Shown here one piece after another: positions 9,126 through 18,313 of a DNA stretch of 64,000 nt. Location: contig NZ_CP107954.1 in the NCBI RefSeq assembly GCF_036067295.1, positions 4,154,001-4,218,000 of the forward strand. The letters are read 5' to 3'. The notes under the pieces were generated by a model. The model did not search any database. It saw only the letters and a list, made by a program, of their open reading frames with translations, and was not told the origin of the DNA. Origin of the DNA: Kribbella sp. NBC_00382 (lineage in GTDB: Bacteria > Actinomycetota > Actinomycetes > Propionibacteriales > Kribbellaceae). Positions within the stretch are counted from its first letter, which is position 1, and each line of letters starts with the position of its first letter. The position numbers were made by a program, and so were the translations under genes.

Positions 9126-9811
9126 TCCTGCACCAACTGTCGCGTCGACACGTGCCTGGCGGCTTCATCAGCGGCCACTACCCGCGCATAGCGCTCAGGC
9201 GTCCCAGGTCGGTTGCCGTAGACAACCTCTGTGAACACCAGCGCCGCCGGCTGCAGTGGCTCCCGCAGAGCCGGTACTACGCGCCCCGCGTCCGCCACAG
9301 CCTCGTACGCCGTCCGCCCCGGCCGCTCGTCCAGCACAGTGCGCTCGGTGAGCTCCGCAACGCAAGCGCGGAAGCGACTCCGCACCGCAGCCGTGAAGTC
9401 ACCTCGAGAAGCCTCCTCAGAAGCCTGGGTGCGATAAGCAGAGGCGCTGCGCGGCCGGTCGTCGTCGAAGACCGCCTGGCCCTTGGCCCCGCGAGTCGTC
9501 CGCAGTACTCCGGCCCGCCACAGCACCACGATGACGACGAGCACGATCAACCCGAGCAGCATCGTCAGGCCCGCTCTGCCGTCGGTGGACTGGCCGGTCA
9601 GGTTGCCCAGCAGGTCGCCGATCCAGTCCATGATGTGACCGATGATCCGGGAGATGACATTGTCGCCTGCCTGGCCGTAAGCAGGCTTGGCCAGCTCCTT
9701 GGCCGCCTCCTGCGCCGCCTCGTCGCGACCGATGTCGACCGGCGGCTCCAGGAACACCAGGGCCCTCACAGATTCGGCCCAGCCGGTGACTTGAGCGCCG
9801 GGCGCATCCAC
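9122..9811 (-). CDS. DUF4129 domain membrane protein
   Basis: 229 aa protein with one clear membrane segment (LTMLLGLIVLVVIVVLWRAGV) and a C-terminal DUF4129 domain (VRSRFRACVAELTERTVLDERPG continuing to the C-terminus). DUF4129 is often found fused to transglutaminase-like proteins and alongside MoxR/DUF58. GTG 9811 gives a 46-base overlap with the preceding gene, so the true start may be downstream. The 3' end overlaps the DUF4350 gene by 4 bases. Confidence 0.82.
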   Translation of the reverse strand: MDAPGAQVTGWAESVRALVFLEPPVDIGRDEAAQEAAKELAKPAYGQAGDNVISRIIGHIMDWIGDLLGNLTGQSTDGRAGLTMLLGLIVLVVIVVLWRAGVLRTTRGAKGQAVFDDDRPRSASAYRTQASEEASRGDFTAAVRSRFRACVAELTERTVLDERPGRTAYEAVADAGRVVPALREPLQPAALVFTEVVYGNRPGTPERYARVVAADEAARHVSTRQLVQE

Positions 9812-10791
9812 AGGTCGAGCCCCTCGCGCCGGACCCGCAGGTCGAGGTAGATAAGCGCCTGGACCGCCGACATGAAGGCGAGGCTGGCGATCAGGGTCAG
9901 GACGGTCGCGAGCCCGGCGGAGATGGCCAGCACGATCGAGATGATGGTCGCCGAACTGTCCTCGCTGCCATCGGCCCAGGACCCCAGCGTGGCGGCCAGC
10001 GTACCGATGCCGAACTGCAGCGCGTAGCTGACGATGTTCACCACCAGCCCACCGAACAGCAGGATGCCGAGCACCCGCCAGAACTTGCCGCGCACCAGCC
10101 GCCAGGACCGCCTCAGCGAGCCCCAGACGCCAACCCTGGCAGGGATGTAGAGCCCGATGTCCGGCGCGTGCTTGCCCTCCATCAGGACCACTGTCCCCGC
10201 CAGCACGAGCCGGATCCCGAAGATGAGGACCAGTACGCCGCCGACCAGCACCAGCAGTACTGCGACCAGCCCGGCCGCCTCAGACGAGATCAGCGCGTCG
10301 GTACCGGCCCCGATGGCGAAGACGCCCAGACCCCAGCCGGCGATGATCACGCCGAAGCAGAGCGACTGGACGATGCCGACGGCAGCCAGGGCCGGCAGGG
10401 ACCGGCGTACCAGCCGGAGGAGCTCGCGTGGGCCGACCCGGTTCGCCAGCTGGCTGCGTACGGCGGCCAGGGCGATGATGCCCGACAACATGCTCGACAC
10501 CACGGCGAACAGGATCAGCTCCACCCCGTACATGACCAGCATGGAGATCCCGGCCCGCTCGAACGGTGAGTCGGCGTTGAAGAAGCCACTGATCCCGCCG
10601 GGCACGGTCAGCTCCGTCAGCGCGGCCTGTACTGCGGTCAGCGCGATACCGGCCAGCACCGGGAGGCCCAGCATGATGGCCTTGTTCTCGGAGATGGTCC
10701 GGGCGGCGTTGTCGAGCAGATCCGCCGGCAACCACGGCCGCAGCGGTTCGGCGTACTCCGAGCTCTCGTAGACCCCGATGCCGTCGCTCAT
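9766..10791 (-). CDS. Polytopic membrane protein, first gene of the MoxR/DUF58 operon
   Basis: About 341 aa integral membrane protein with roughly six hydrophobic segments and a short soluble N-terminus (SSEYAEPLRPWLP). It resembles the membrane part of glycerophosphodiesterase-like proteins found next to DUF4129 genes, but no catalytic domain is present. ATG 10791 is chosen because a strong GGGAGGGGCGGG lies directly before it; a longer version starting at 10839 lacks this. It diverges from mtrA across about 205 bases. Specific function unknown. Confidence 0.75.
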   Translation of the reverse strand: MSDGIGVYESSEYAEPLRPWLPADLLDNAARTISENKAIMLGLPVLAGIALTAVQAALTELTVPGGISGFFNADSPFERAGISMLVMYGVELILFAVVSSMLSGIIALAAVRSQLANRVGPRELLRLVRRSLPALAAVGIVQSLCFGVIIAGWGLGVFAIGAGTDALISSEAAGLVAVLLVLVGGVLVLIFGIRLVLAGTVVLMEGKHAPDIGLYIPARVGVWGSLRRSWRLVRGKFWRVLGILLFGGLVVNIVSYALQFGIGTLAATLGSWADGSEDSSATIISIVLAISAGLATVLTLIASLAFMSAVQALIYLDLRVRREGLDLWMRPALKSPAGPNL

Positions 10792-10996
10792 CCCGCCCCT
10801 CCCAGGTTGTCTCCGACCCCCGCAGTGCACCATGATCACAGCCCGGGCGGCTCATACCCCCATTAGTACGGTCCCGCACGGCGATCCGGCGTGTGTGTTA
10901 CCCGGGGAATGGGACACTATCCGTAGTGCGTACGATCGGCGCCCGCTGGGCGCGCAGCACAGATCCGGACCGGCCGTGACAGTACAAGGAGCAGGC

Positions 10997-11695
10997 GTGG
11001 CAGAAGGTAACCGGACGATGCGGGGCCGAGTCCTCATCGTCGATGACGACACGGCGTTGTCCGAGATGCTCAGCATCGTGCTGCGCAACGAGGGCTACGA
11101 CACCTATCTGGTCGCCACCGGCGACAAGGCGGTGCCTGCGTTCCGCGAGTTCAAACCCGACCTCCTGCTGCTCGACCTGATGCTGCCCGGGATGGACGGG
11201 ATCGACGTCTGCCGCGCGATCCGGGCCGAGTCCGGCGTACCGATCGTGATGCTGACCGCGAAGAGCGACACCGTGGACGTGGTGCTGGGCCTGGAGTCCG
11301 GCGCCGACGACTACGTGGTGAAGCCGTTCAAGCCCAAGGAACTGGTGGCCCGGATCAGGGCCCGGCTGCGCCGGATGGACGAGCCCGGGCCGGAGTCGCT
11401 GACCATCGGCGACCTGACCATCGACGTGGCCGGGCACTCGGTCAAGCGCAGCGGCGAGACGATCCAGCTCACCCCGCTGGAGTTCGACCTGCTGGTCTGC
11501 CTGGCCTCCAAGCCCTGGCAGGTGTTCACCCGTGAGGTGCTGCTCGAGCAGGTCTGGGGCTACCGGCACGCGGCCGACACCCGGCTGGTCAACGTGCACG
11601 TCCAGCGGCTGCGCTCCAAGATCGAGAAGGACCCGGAGCACCCGGAGATCGTCGTGACGGTCCGTGGCGTCGGCTACAAGGCTGGTGCGGACTGA
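10997..11695 (+). CDS. mtrA: MtrA two-component response regulator
   Basis: OmpR/PhoB-type response regulator of 232 aa, partner of MtrB. It is the actinobacterial regulator of cell-wall homeostasis, division and osmoadaptation. The receiver domain has the acidic pocket Asp16-Asp18, phospho-acceptor Asp60 (LLLLDLMLPGMDG) and Lys109 (VVKPF). The winged-helix effector domain contains LTPLEFDLLVCLASKP and DTRLVNVHVQRLRSKIE. GTG 10997 is chosen because AAGGAG lies 6 bases upstream; ATG 11018 would lack a ribosome site. mtrB follows with no gap. Confidence 0.96.
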   Translation: MAEGNRTMRGRVLIVDDDTALSEMLSIVLRNEGYDTYLVATGDKAVPAFREFKPDLLLLDLMLPGMDGIDVCRAIRAESGVPIVMLTAKSDTVDVVLGLESGADDYVVKPFKPKELVARIRARLRRMDEPGPESLTIGDLTIDVAGHSVKRSGETIQLTPLEFDLLVCLASKPWQVFTREVLLEQVWGYRHAADTRLVNVHVQRLRSKIEKDPEHPEIVVTVRGVGYKAGAD

Positions 11696-13431
11696 TCGAG
11701 TACGGACGCGACGACCAGTCGTCGCAGGCGGAGAAGCCGGCGGCCGAGCCGGCACCCCGCGGAACCGAGATCGAGCTCACCGCCGCCGGGGCTGACTGGC
11801 ACGCCCTGCCGCAGCCCCTGTGGCGGACCCACCCGCGGCACTGGCCGGACGTCTGGCGGCGCTCGATCCAGGCCCGGATCGTCACCGGCACGCTGCTGAT
11901 GTCGACGATCGTGCTGATCCTGGTCGGCTGGGTGATGATGAGCCAGGTCACCGACGGCATCCTGGAGTCCCGCCGCGACAGCGCCAAGCAGGAGGCCGTC
12001 GCGCAGCTCGCGTCGCTGACCGGCTCGATCAACGCGGCCGACCCCGGCACCCTGCAGAACAAGCTCTCGCTGCTCGTCGCGGGCTCCAACCGCCCCGGCC
12101 TGTACGAGGTGGTGCTGATCCCGAGCGACAGCGCCGACTCGAACGCGATCCGGACCACCGGCCTGGTCGAGAGCGAGTCGATCCCGTCCGAGCTGCGCGC
12201 GTCCGTCTCGCAGGACGAGACCAAGCTGTTCGACACCTATATGCGGATCGACTACCAGGGCAACCGCAGCGAGCCGGGCCTGGCCATCGGCTCCCAGTTG
12301 CGGGTACAGAACTCCACTGCCCAGCGGTACGAGGTGTACTTCCTCTTCCCGCTCACCGCGCAGAAGGAGACGCTCGACGTCGTCCAGCGGGCCCTGGTCA
12401 CCGCCGGGCTGCTGCTGGTCGTCCTGCTTGGCGCTGTCGCCTGGCTGGTCACTCGGCAGGTCGTCACCCCGGTACGGATGGCCCGGCGGATCGCTGAGCG
12501 GCTTGCGGCCGGCCGGCTCGAGGAGCGGATGCAGGTCCGCGGTACCGACGACCTGGCCCGGCTGGCGGTCTCCTTCAACAAGATGGCCAGCAACCTGCAG
12601 CAACAGATCCGCAGGCTGGAGGAGCTGTCCAGGCTGCAGCGCAGGTTCGTCTCGGACGTCTCGCACGAGCTGCGGACGCCGCTGACCACGGTCCGGATGG
12701 CTGCCGACCTGCTGCACGAGACCCGGGACGACTTCGACCCGATCACCCGCCGCTCGGTCGAGCTGCTGCAGGGCGAGCTCAACCGGTTCGAGGGACTGCT
12801 GGCCGACCTGCTCGAGATCAGCCGCTTCGACGCCGGCGCCGCCGCTCTCGACCTGGAGGACGTCGACCTGCGAGACATCGTCTCCCGGGTGCTGGAGAAC
12901 CACGAGACCCTGCTGGGCCACAAGGGCTGCGAGGTCGTGCTGGACATGCCCGAGCCGTGCCGCGCCCAGGTCGACTCGCGCCGGATCGAGCGGATCCTGC
13001 GCAACCTGATCGGCAACGCGGTCGAGCACAGCGAGGGCCGGCCGATCCGGATCAGCACCGCGTACGACGAGGACGCCGCTGCGGTGGCCGTCCGCGACCA
13101 CGGCGTCGGCTTCCGGGCCGAAGAGGCCGACATGGTGTTTAGCCGATTCTGGCGGGCCGACCCGGCCAGGGCGCGTACTACCGGTGGTACCGGGCTGGGC
13201 CTGTCCATCGCGCTGGAGGACGCCCGGTTGCACGGCGGCCGACTGGACGCGTGGGGCTCGCCCGGTGACGGCGCATACTTCCGCCTGACCGTCCCGCGTC
13301 GCCCGGACGTCACCTTGACCGGCTCGCCGCTCCCCGCCCGGCCCGCGGACGCGGCGCGAGTGGTGACCGAGATGTCGCTGGTCGATGTCGGCGCTCCGTA
13401 CCAGAAGCTCACGGGTGGTGATGAGTCATGA
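11692..13431 (+). CDS. mtrB: MtrB sensor histidine kinase (apparent CTG start)
   Basis: Membrane sensor kinase of the MtrAB system, about 579 aa. First membrane segment TGTLLMSTIVLILVGWV, extracellular sensor of about 120 residues, second segment LVTAGLLLVVLLGAVAWLV, HAMP, HisKA with SDVSHELRTP (His about 325) and HATPase_c (RNLIGNAVEHSE, DHGVGF, GGTGLGLSIA). The first ATG in frame (11899) would fall inside the first membrane segment. The frame is open upstream and encodes the conserved pre-membrane region (WRTHPRHWPDVWRRSIQARI) back to a CTG at 11692 that overlaps the mtrA stop as CTGA. No ATG, GTG or TTG exists in that stretch, so the exact start is uncertain. lpqB follows with a 4-base overlap. 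Confidence 0.9.
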   Translation: MIEYGRDDQSSQAEKPAAEPAPRGTEIELTAAGADWHALPQPLWRTHPRHWPDVWRRSIQARIVTGTLLMSTIVLILVGWVMMSQVTDGILESRRDSAKQEAVAQLASLTGSINAADPGTLQNKLSLLVAGSNRPGLYEVVLIPSDSADSNAIRTTGLVESESIPSELRASVSQDETKLFDTYMRIDYQGNRSEPGLAIGSQLRVQNSTAQRYEVYFLFPLTAQKETLDVVQRALVTAGLLLVVLLGAVAWLVTRQVVTPVRMARRIAERLAAGRLEERMQVRGTDDLARLAVSFNKMASNLQQQIRRLEELSRLQRRFVSDVSHELRTPLTTVRMAADLLHETRDDFDPITRRSVELLQGELNRFEGLLADLLEISRFDAGAAALDLEDVDLRDIVSRVLENHETLLGHKGCEVVLDMPEPCRAQVDSRRIERILRNLIGNAVEHSEGRPIRISTAYDEDAAAVAVRDHGVGFRAEEADMVFSRFWRADPARARTTGGTGLGLSIALEDARLHGGRLDAWGSPGDGAYFRLTVPRRPDVTLTGSPLPARPADAARVVTEMSLVDVGAPYQKLTGGDES

Positions 13432-15191
13432 AGGCGCGACTGCTCGCCGGGACGCTGGCGACCGCTCTCCTGGTGGCCGGCTGCGCGAACGTACCGACCA
13501 AGGGCCCGATCCGGAGCAGCAGCCAGGACGCGCCCGCGGCTGGTCTCGGTGGTACCGGTGTCGAGGCCCGGCCGCCCCGCCCCAACGCAGCTCAGCCGCA
13601 GCTCGTGAACGGCTTCGTGGAGGCGATGTCCGACTCGAACGCCTTCGACGTCGCCCGGGAGTACATGACCCCGCAGGCCGGCGACGCCTGGAAACCCGAG
13701 TCGAAGATCCTGGTCTACGACCAGAGCGCGGGCTCGGGGATCGCCAAGGAGGCCGACGGGAAGTTCCATCTGGCGGCGCCGCTGATCGCCACCATCGACG
13801 GCCGAGGCTCGTGGACCCCGGCCGCACCGAACACGCAGCTCGACTTCGCCTTCGACCTGACGAAGGTCGATGACCAGTGGCGGGTAGCGAACGCGCCGCC
13901 CGGCGTCTTCCTGGGGAGCAACCAGCTGCAGCCCCGGCTGATCCCCGCCGCCCTCTACTTCTTCAACCCGAGCAAGCACCTGCTGGTGCCGGACCCGATC
14001 TACCTGCCGCGCAACCTGACCTCGGGCCAGGCGGCTACCCAGCTCATCCAGGAGCTGCTCAAGGGCCCGACCAGCAGGCTCGGCAACAGCGTGGTCTCCA
14101 ACGCGCCACCCGGTACGACGGTGGACGTGTCGGTACCGGTCGAGTCCGGGGTCGCGACGGTCGCCCTGAGCGACACGGCCTCGTCGCTGACCGACGCGAC
14201 CGACCGCGAGCAACTGGCCGCCCAGATCACCTGGACGCTGCGTCCGATCACCAGCCGGGTGCGGATCACGGTCGAGGGCGCCCCGCTGCTGCCGGACCGG
14301 CCCGACGAGCTGTCGTCCGCCAACTTCGGCCAGTACGACCCAGCGGTGCCCGGCGGACAGCTGAAGAACCTGTACGGCGTACGGGACGGCAAGATCCAGC
14401 GGATCCAGGGGCAGGACGACGGCCAGACCATCGAGGCCAAGGCGATCCCCGACAGCCAGCTGAACCTGTACAGGGCCGAGTCGTTCGCGGTGAACCTGCG
14501 GGCCGACACCGGCGCGATCGCCACCACCGGCAAGAGCGGGCGCCCGCTGGTGGTCGTCGGCCGGCTGGACGGGGCGAAGAACGAGCAGGCGTCGCTGATC
14601 GAGGCGGACGGCAAGGTGCTGCGGCCGACCTTCGACGGCGAGGACAACCTGTGGATCCTGGACCGGGCGGACAGCGCGAAGCCGCGGCTCCGGGTCCGTA
14701 CGCCGGACGGCAAGGTATCGGTCGTGCAGACCAAGTTCGGCACCTACACCCCGGTTGTCCTGCGGATGGCGCCCGATGGCGTCCGGGCGCTGCTGGTGAT
14801 GGAGCGCGGGGGCGTGAACTCGGTGATGACCGCCACGGTCGGCGGTAGCGACGGCAAGCTTGCCCTCAGCCGGTTCATGCCGCTGCAGTTGCCGCTGCTG
14901 GACATCACGGACGCGTCCTGGAGCAACCCGGCCATCCTGGTGGCCGCCAAGTCGCCCAAGGGGGACGCGGCGCGGCCGTGGCAGGTCAACGTGGACGGTT
15001 CGCAGCCGCAGGTGATTCCGGGGGCCAGCAGCTCGTTCGAGACGATCCACGTCGCGTCCAACCCGAACGTCGACACGCTGCCCGCCGTCCAGGACGATCG
15101 CAAGCAGCTGCACTGGCAGGGCAAGGACCTCGACTGGGTCGACATGGCCGAAGGCCCTGAGGGCCAGATCACCCCGGTCTACCCCGGCTGA
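13428..15191 (+). CDS. lpqB: LpqB lipoprotein, accessory factor of MtrAB
   Basis: Secreted lipoprotein of 587 aa that in actinobacteria modulates MtrB signalling. The lipobox LVAGC (Cys19) ends a short signal peptide. A GerMN/SPORD-like region follows in the first half (LIQELLKGPTSRLGNSV), with a C-terminal beta-propeller-like region. The ATG overlaps the mtrB stop (ATGA), which fixes the start. The operon order mtrA-mtrB-lpqB is the family hallmark. Confidence 0.95.
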   Translation: MKARLLAGTLATALLVAGCANVPTKGPIRSSSQDAPAAGLGGTGVEARPPRPNAAQPQLVNGFVEAMSDSNAFDVAREYMTPQAGDAWKPESKILVYDQSAGSGIAKEADGKFHLAAPLIATIDGRGSWTPAAPNTQLDFAFDLTKVDDQWRVANAPPGVFLGSNQLQPRLIPAALYFFNPSKHLLVPDPIYLPRNLTSGQAATQLIQELLKGPTSRLGNSVVSNAPPGTTVDVSVPVESGVATVALSDTASSLTDATDREQLAAQITWTLRPITSRVRITVEGAPLLPDRPDELSSANFGQYDPAVPGGQLKNLYGVRDGKIQRIQGQDDGQTIEAKAIPDSQLNLYRAESFAVNLRADTGAIATTGKSGRPLVVVGRLDGAKNEQASLIEADGKVLRPTFDGEDNLWILDRADSAKPRLRVRTPDGKVSVVQTKFGTYTPVVLRMAPDGVRALLVMERGGVNSVMTATVGGSDGKLALSRFMPLQLPLLDITDASWSNPAILVAAKSPKGDAARPWQVNVDGSQPQVIPGASSSFETIHVASNPNVDTLPAVQDDRKQLHWQGKDLDWVDMAEGPEGQITPVYPG

Positions 15192-15193
15192 TC

Positions 15194-15223
15194 TTTTCCA
15201 CAGCTCTCGCAGGTTTGTCCACA
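15194..15223 (+). promoter_or_regulatory. Two DnaA-box-like sites between lpqB and comF
   Basis: TTTTCCACA at 15194-15202 and TTGTCCACA at 15215-15223 lie in the same orientation, 21 bases apart start to start, about two helical turns. TTGTCCACA is the known high-GC actinobacterial DnaA box; the first site differs at one position from TTATCCACA. The second box contains the TTG used here as the comF start. Confidence 0.5.
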
Positions 15224-15967
15224 GCCCGGACTCACCCTGGTTGCGGGCGCGGCCGGGATCGCGGATCGTGGTTCGGGTGGTTGCTGCGGGACGCGCTCGT
15301 CGACCTCGTGCTGGGCGGGCGCTGCGCAGGATGCGGCCGCCCAGGGGTGTCGCTCTGCCCCGATTGCGATCGCGCGCTTGCCGTCAGTACGCCGTACCGG
15401 GCCTGGCCCGAGCCGGTGCCCGACTGGTTGCGTCCGACAACGGCCTCAGCGGAGTACGCCGGCGTGGTGCGCTCGCTGATCCTTGCCCATAAGGAATACG
15501 GCCGGTACTCGCTGGCTCGCCCGTTGGGGGAGGCGCTGGCGGTGGCGATCCAGGCTGCGCTGGAGCCTGGGCGGGCCGCCTGGCTTTGCCCAGTGCCTTC
15601 GTCGCCGACGACGGTCCGGCAGCGCGGCCATGACCCGCTGCGGCGGATGACAGCGGTTGCGGTGCGGCAGTTGCGCAAACGTGGGTACGACGTTCGGCTG
15701 GCTGATGCGCTGGCCGTAGTACGGCGTCCGGAGGACCAGGCCGGACTGTCCGCTGAGCAGCGTACGGCCAACCTGGCCGGGGCTTTCGCGGCTCGTTCGC
15801 GCTGGGCTGAAAGGCTGACGGGTCAACCGGTGATCGTGGTCGACGACGTGCTGACCACCGGATCCACGCTCGCCGAGGCCTGCCGTGCCTTGTCATCACG
15901 GGGAATTCCGGTCCTCGGCTGTGCGGTGCTGGCCGCCACCCGGCGACGGGTGGCGTCTGGTTCATGA
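15215..15967 (+). CDS. comF: ComF family phosphoribosyltransferase-like protein
   Basis: ComF/GntX-like protein of 250 aa. The N-terminal zinc-finger-like region reads GGRCAGCGRPGVSLCPDC (two CxxC pairs). The C-terminal type I phosphoribosyltransferase fold contains the PRPP loop VIVVDDVLTTGSTL. In competent bacteria ComF takes part in DNA uptake; in most actinobacteria its role is unknown. The only start near the expected N-terminus is TTG 15215, inside a DnaA-box-like sequence. A GTG just before GGRCAGCG is the alternative and would remove about 30 residues. It lies in the conserved mtrAB-lpqB-comF-hpf-secA neighbourhood. Confidence 0.87.
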   Translation: MSTARTHPGCGRGRDRGSWFGWLLRDALVDLVLGGRCAGCGRPGVSLCPDCDRALAVSTPYRAWPEPVPDWLRPTTASAEYAGVVRSLILAHKEYGRYSLARPLGEALAVAIQAALEPGRAAWLCPVPSSPTTVRQRGHDPLRRMTAVAVRQLRKRGYDVRLADALAVVRRPEDQAGLSAEQRTANLAGAFAARSRWAERLTGQPVIVVDDVLTTGSTLAEACRALSSRGIPVLGCAVLAATRRRVASGS

Positions 15968-16182
15968 GAACTTCTCTACCGGTTTTCGCCGAAGCCGACT
16001 AGCGTTGGCCTATGACACCCGCTGGGGCTTGTCGAACGAGGATGTGGGCGAGGACCGGATCAGCCGGATTCCTTCCCACGGAGTTCGCCGGGCCGGACAG
16101 TGGGTGTTCTCGTTTCGGGCATCCGAACCGTGGTTACGGGGGTCCGAAGACGTAACAGAGTCGCCGATCGATGGAGGTTTCC

Positions 16183-16809
16183 GTGGACGTCGTTGTCAAG
16201 GGTCATCACTGCGAGGTCAGTGACCGCTTCCGGCAGTACGTCGAGGAAAAACTCGAGCGGATCGAGAAGGTCGATCACCGGGTACTGCGATGCGAAGTAG
16301 AAGTCAGCCAGGAGAAGAACCCGCGACAGCACGACCGGGCGATGCGAGTCGAGCTCACCATGTACACGAAGGGGCCGGTGGTCCGGGGCGAAGCCCGCGG
16401 TGAGACCAAGCAAGCCGCCTTCGATGTCGCGCTTGACCGGCTGCAGGCCCAGGTTCGCAAGGCGGCCGACCGCCGCCGGGTGCACACCGGTCAGCACGCC
16501 CCCGAAGGACTGCGGCACATCGCCGCCAAGCTGTCGGACAACGCCGCCGCCGCGGCACCGGCCGAGACCGTCGTCGAGGACGAGGTGCCCACCCAGAAGT
16601 TCGGCTCGCTGACGGTGACCGGTGACGGGCCGCTGGTGATGCGCGAGAAGACCCACACCGCCAAGCCGATGTCGCTCGACCAGGCGCTCTACGAGCTCGA
16701 ACTGGTCGGCCACGACTTCTACCTGTTCGTCGACGCCGACGAGAACCAGCCCAGCGTCGTCTACCGCCGCCGCGGCTACGACTACGGCGTGATCCGGCTG
16801 GCCGTCTGA
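16183..16809 (+). CDS. hpf: Ribosome hibernation promoting factor, long form
   Basis: Long-form HPF of 208 aa. The N-terminal S30AE domain (KGHHCEVSDRFRQYVEEKL) binds the 30S decoding region. After a variable linker, the C-terminal domain (QKFGSLTVTGDGPLV to VVYRRRGYDYGVIRL) dimerises to form 100S ribosomes in stationary phase. GTG 16183 is preferred because GGAGG sits 5 bases upstream; an in-frame ATG at 16171 has no ribosome site and would place that GGAGG inside the gene. A strong hairpin terminator follows. Confidence 0.94.
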   Translation: MDVVVKGHHCEVSDRFRQYVEEKLERIEKVDHRVLRCEVEVSQEKNPRQHDRAMRVELTMYTKGPVVRGEARGETKQAAFDVALDRLQAQVRKAADRRRVHTGQHAPEGLRHIAAKLSDNAAAAAPAETVVEDEVPTQKFGSLTVTGDGPLVMREKTHTAKPMSLDQALYELELVGHDFYLFVDADENQPSVVYRRRGYDYGVIRLAV

Positions 16810-16834
16810 CCTTCGGGAGGATCCACAAAGATGA

Positions 16835-16861
16835 GGGGCCCGGTCCATCGGACCGGGCCCC
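16835..16861. terminator. Hairpin terminator after hpf
   Basis: Perfect 12-base inverted repeat GGGGCCCGGTCC / GGACCGGGCCCC with a 3-base ATC loop, 25 bases after the hpf stop. There is no long T tract, which is common for terminators in high-GC actinobacteria. Confidence 0.85.
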
Positions 16862-16966
16862 CCATTGTGCCCGGCCCCAGATGACAGTGTTGACAGAATC
16901 GCTCCGGACCGGCCGCCGCGGGCGTAGGTTTCCAGCACTCCCGAAGGATCCTGGAAACCCACTGGT

Positions 16967-18313
16967 ATGTCGCGCCGCCGGATCTCCGCTCACGTCCACG
17001 GGCCGGTCGCCCGGCTGGGATGGTTCGTTCTCTACGCCGCCGTCCTGCTCGTCCCGTTGCTGCTGACCCGGGCAGTCGTCGGCGATCCCGGTATCCCCGC
17101 AGCGGAAGCGATCGCGCTCAGCAGCGGCCTGGTCGGCTTCTCCGCCCTGGTCGTGGCGGTCGCTCTGCCGGCCAGGTTGCCCCGGCTGATCGCGACCTTC
17201 GGGATCGAGATGATCCTGACCGTGCACCGGCTGATCGCCCTGATCGCGGTGCTGATGGTGCTCCTGCACTTTGTCGCGGTACTGATCGCCGACCCGCGTG
17301 GCTTTCGCATCCTCGATCTGACCAGGACGACGTGGGCCGCCCGGGCCGCCGTCACCGCCACGGTCTCGTTGGTGCTGCTGGTCGTACTGGCCGTCCGGAG
17401 ACCGCGTCGGCAGCCTCGCTACGAGGGCTGGCGGCTGGTCCACAACGGGCTCGTGGCGGTCGTCGTGACGACGGCCTGGCTGCACGTGTGGTGGCTGCGG
17501 CACCTGATCGCCCACGGGCTGATCGCGGCCTGGTTCATCGGATCGGGGCTGCTCCTGGTGGCGCTCGCGGCCCGGCGATGGCTCTGGCTGCCGATCCGGT
17601 CCCGGCGGCACGCCTACGTCGTCGAGGCGGTCCGGCCGGTCCCCGGCGACGGCATCACCTTGGTGATCCGGGCCTATCACCACGCCGGCCTGCCGTTCGA
17701 GGCCGGGCAGTTCGCCTGGCTCAAGATCGGCTCGACCCCGTTCGTCTTCGAGGAGCACCCGTTCAGCATCGCCTCGACGGCCGAACACCCCGAGCGGATG
17801 GAGTTCACGATCAAGGCGCTCGGCGACTTCACCGAGCTGCTCAGCGCGCTCCGGCCGGGCCGCCGGGTCTTCCTGGACGGCCCGTACGGTGGATTCACGA
17901 TCGAAGGGCTCGACGCCGCCCCGGGATTCGTGCTGATCGCGGCCGGTGTCGGCATCACCCCGCTGCTGAGCATGTTGCGGACCCTGGCCGACCGCGACGA
18001 CCGGCGCAGGCACCGGCTATTCGTCGCGGCCAGGACCGAGGACCAGTTGATGCTGCGGCCCGAGATCGCCGGCCTCCGCACCCGGTTGAACCTGAAGGTG
18101 GTGGAGGTGCTCAGCGATCCCGGGCCGGAGTGGACGGGGGAGCGCGGCAGGATCGACGCTGCCCTGCTGGAGCGTTTCCTACCGCGACGCCCGTACCGGT
18201 TGCACTACTTCATCTGTGGCCCGCCGTCCATGGTGGTCGCGATCAGCCAGGACTTGGCGGGTATGGGTGTTCCGCTACGCCGGATCCACACCGAGCGATT
18301 CGGCGCGGTCTAG
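16967..18313 (+). CDS. Ferric-reductase-like membrane flavoprotein (FNR/NOX type)
   Basis: 448 aa electron-transfer protein. The N-terminal six-helix ferric-reductase domain carries two His pairs spaced HX13H (His87/His101 and His159/His173), expected to bind two b hemes. The C-terminal half is a ferredoxin-NADP reductase module: FAD-binding EEHPFSIAS, NAD(P)-binding LIAAGVGITPLLSML and the C-terminal FICGPPSMV. It would pass electrons from cytoplasmic NAD(P)H across the membrane to ferric iron, oxygen or another acceptor; the acceptor is not determinable. The 3' end overlaps the convergent protease gene by 4 bases. Confidence 0.88.
   Translation: MSRRRISAHVHGPVARLGWFVLYAAVLLVPLLLTRAVVGDPGIPAAEAIALSSGLVGFSALVVAVALPARLPRLIATFGIEMILTVHRLIALIAVLMVLLHFVAVLIADPRGFRILDLTRTTWAARAAVTATVSLVLLVVLAVRRPRRQPRYEGWRLVHNGLVAVVVTTAWLHVWWLRHLIAHGLIAAWFIGSGLLLVALAARRWLWLPIRSRRHAYVVEAVRPVPGDGITLVIRAYHHAGLPFEAGQFAWLKIGSTPFVFEEHPFSIASTAEHPERMEFTIKALGDFTELLSALRPGRRVFLDGPYGGFTIEGLDAAPGFVLIAAGVGITPLLSMLRTLADRDDRRRHRLFVAARTEDQLMLRPEIAGLRTRLNLKVVEVLSDPGPEWTGERGRIDAALLERFLPRRPYRLHYFICGPPSMVVAISQDLAGMGVPLRRIHTERFGAV

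Noticed and set aside
12252..15113. A 953-codon open frame on the minus strand under mtrB and lpqB
   Set aside because: Shadow of two well-identified genes caused by high GC at third positions; it has no recognisable domain and crosses both genes.
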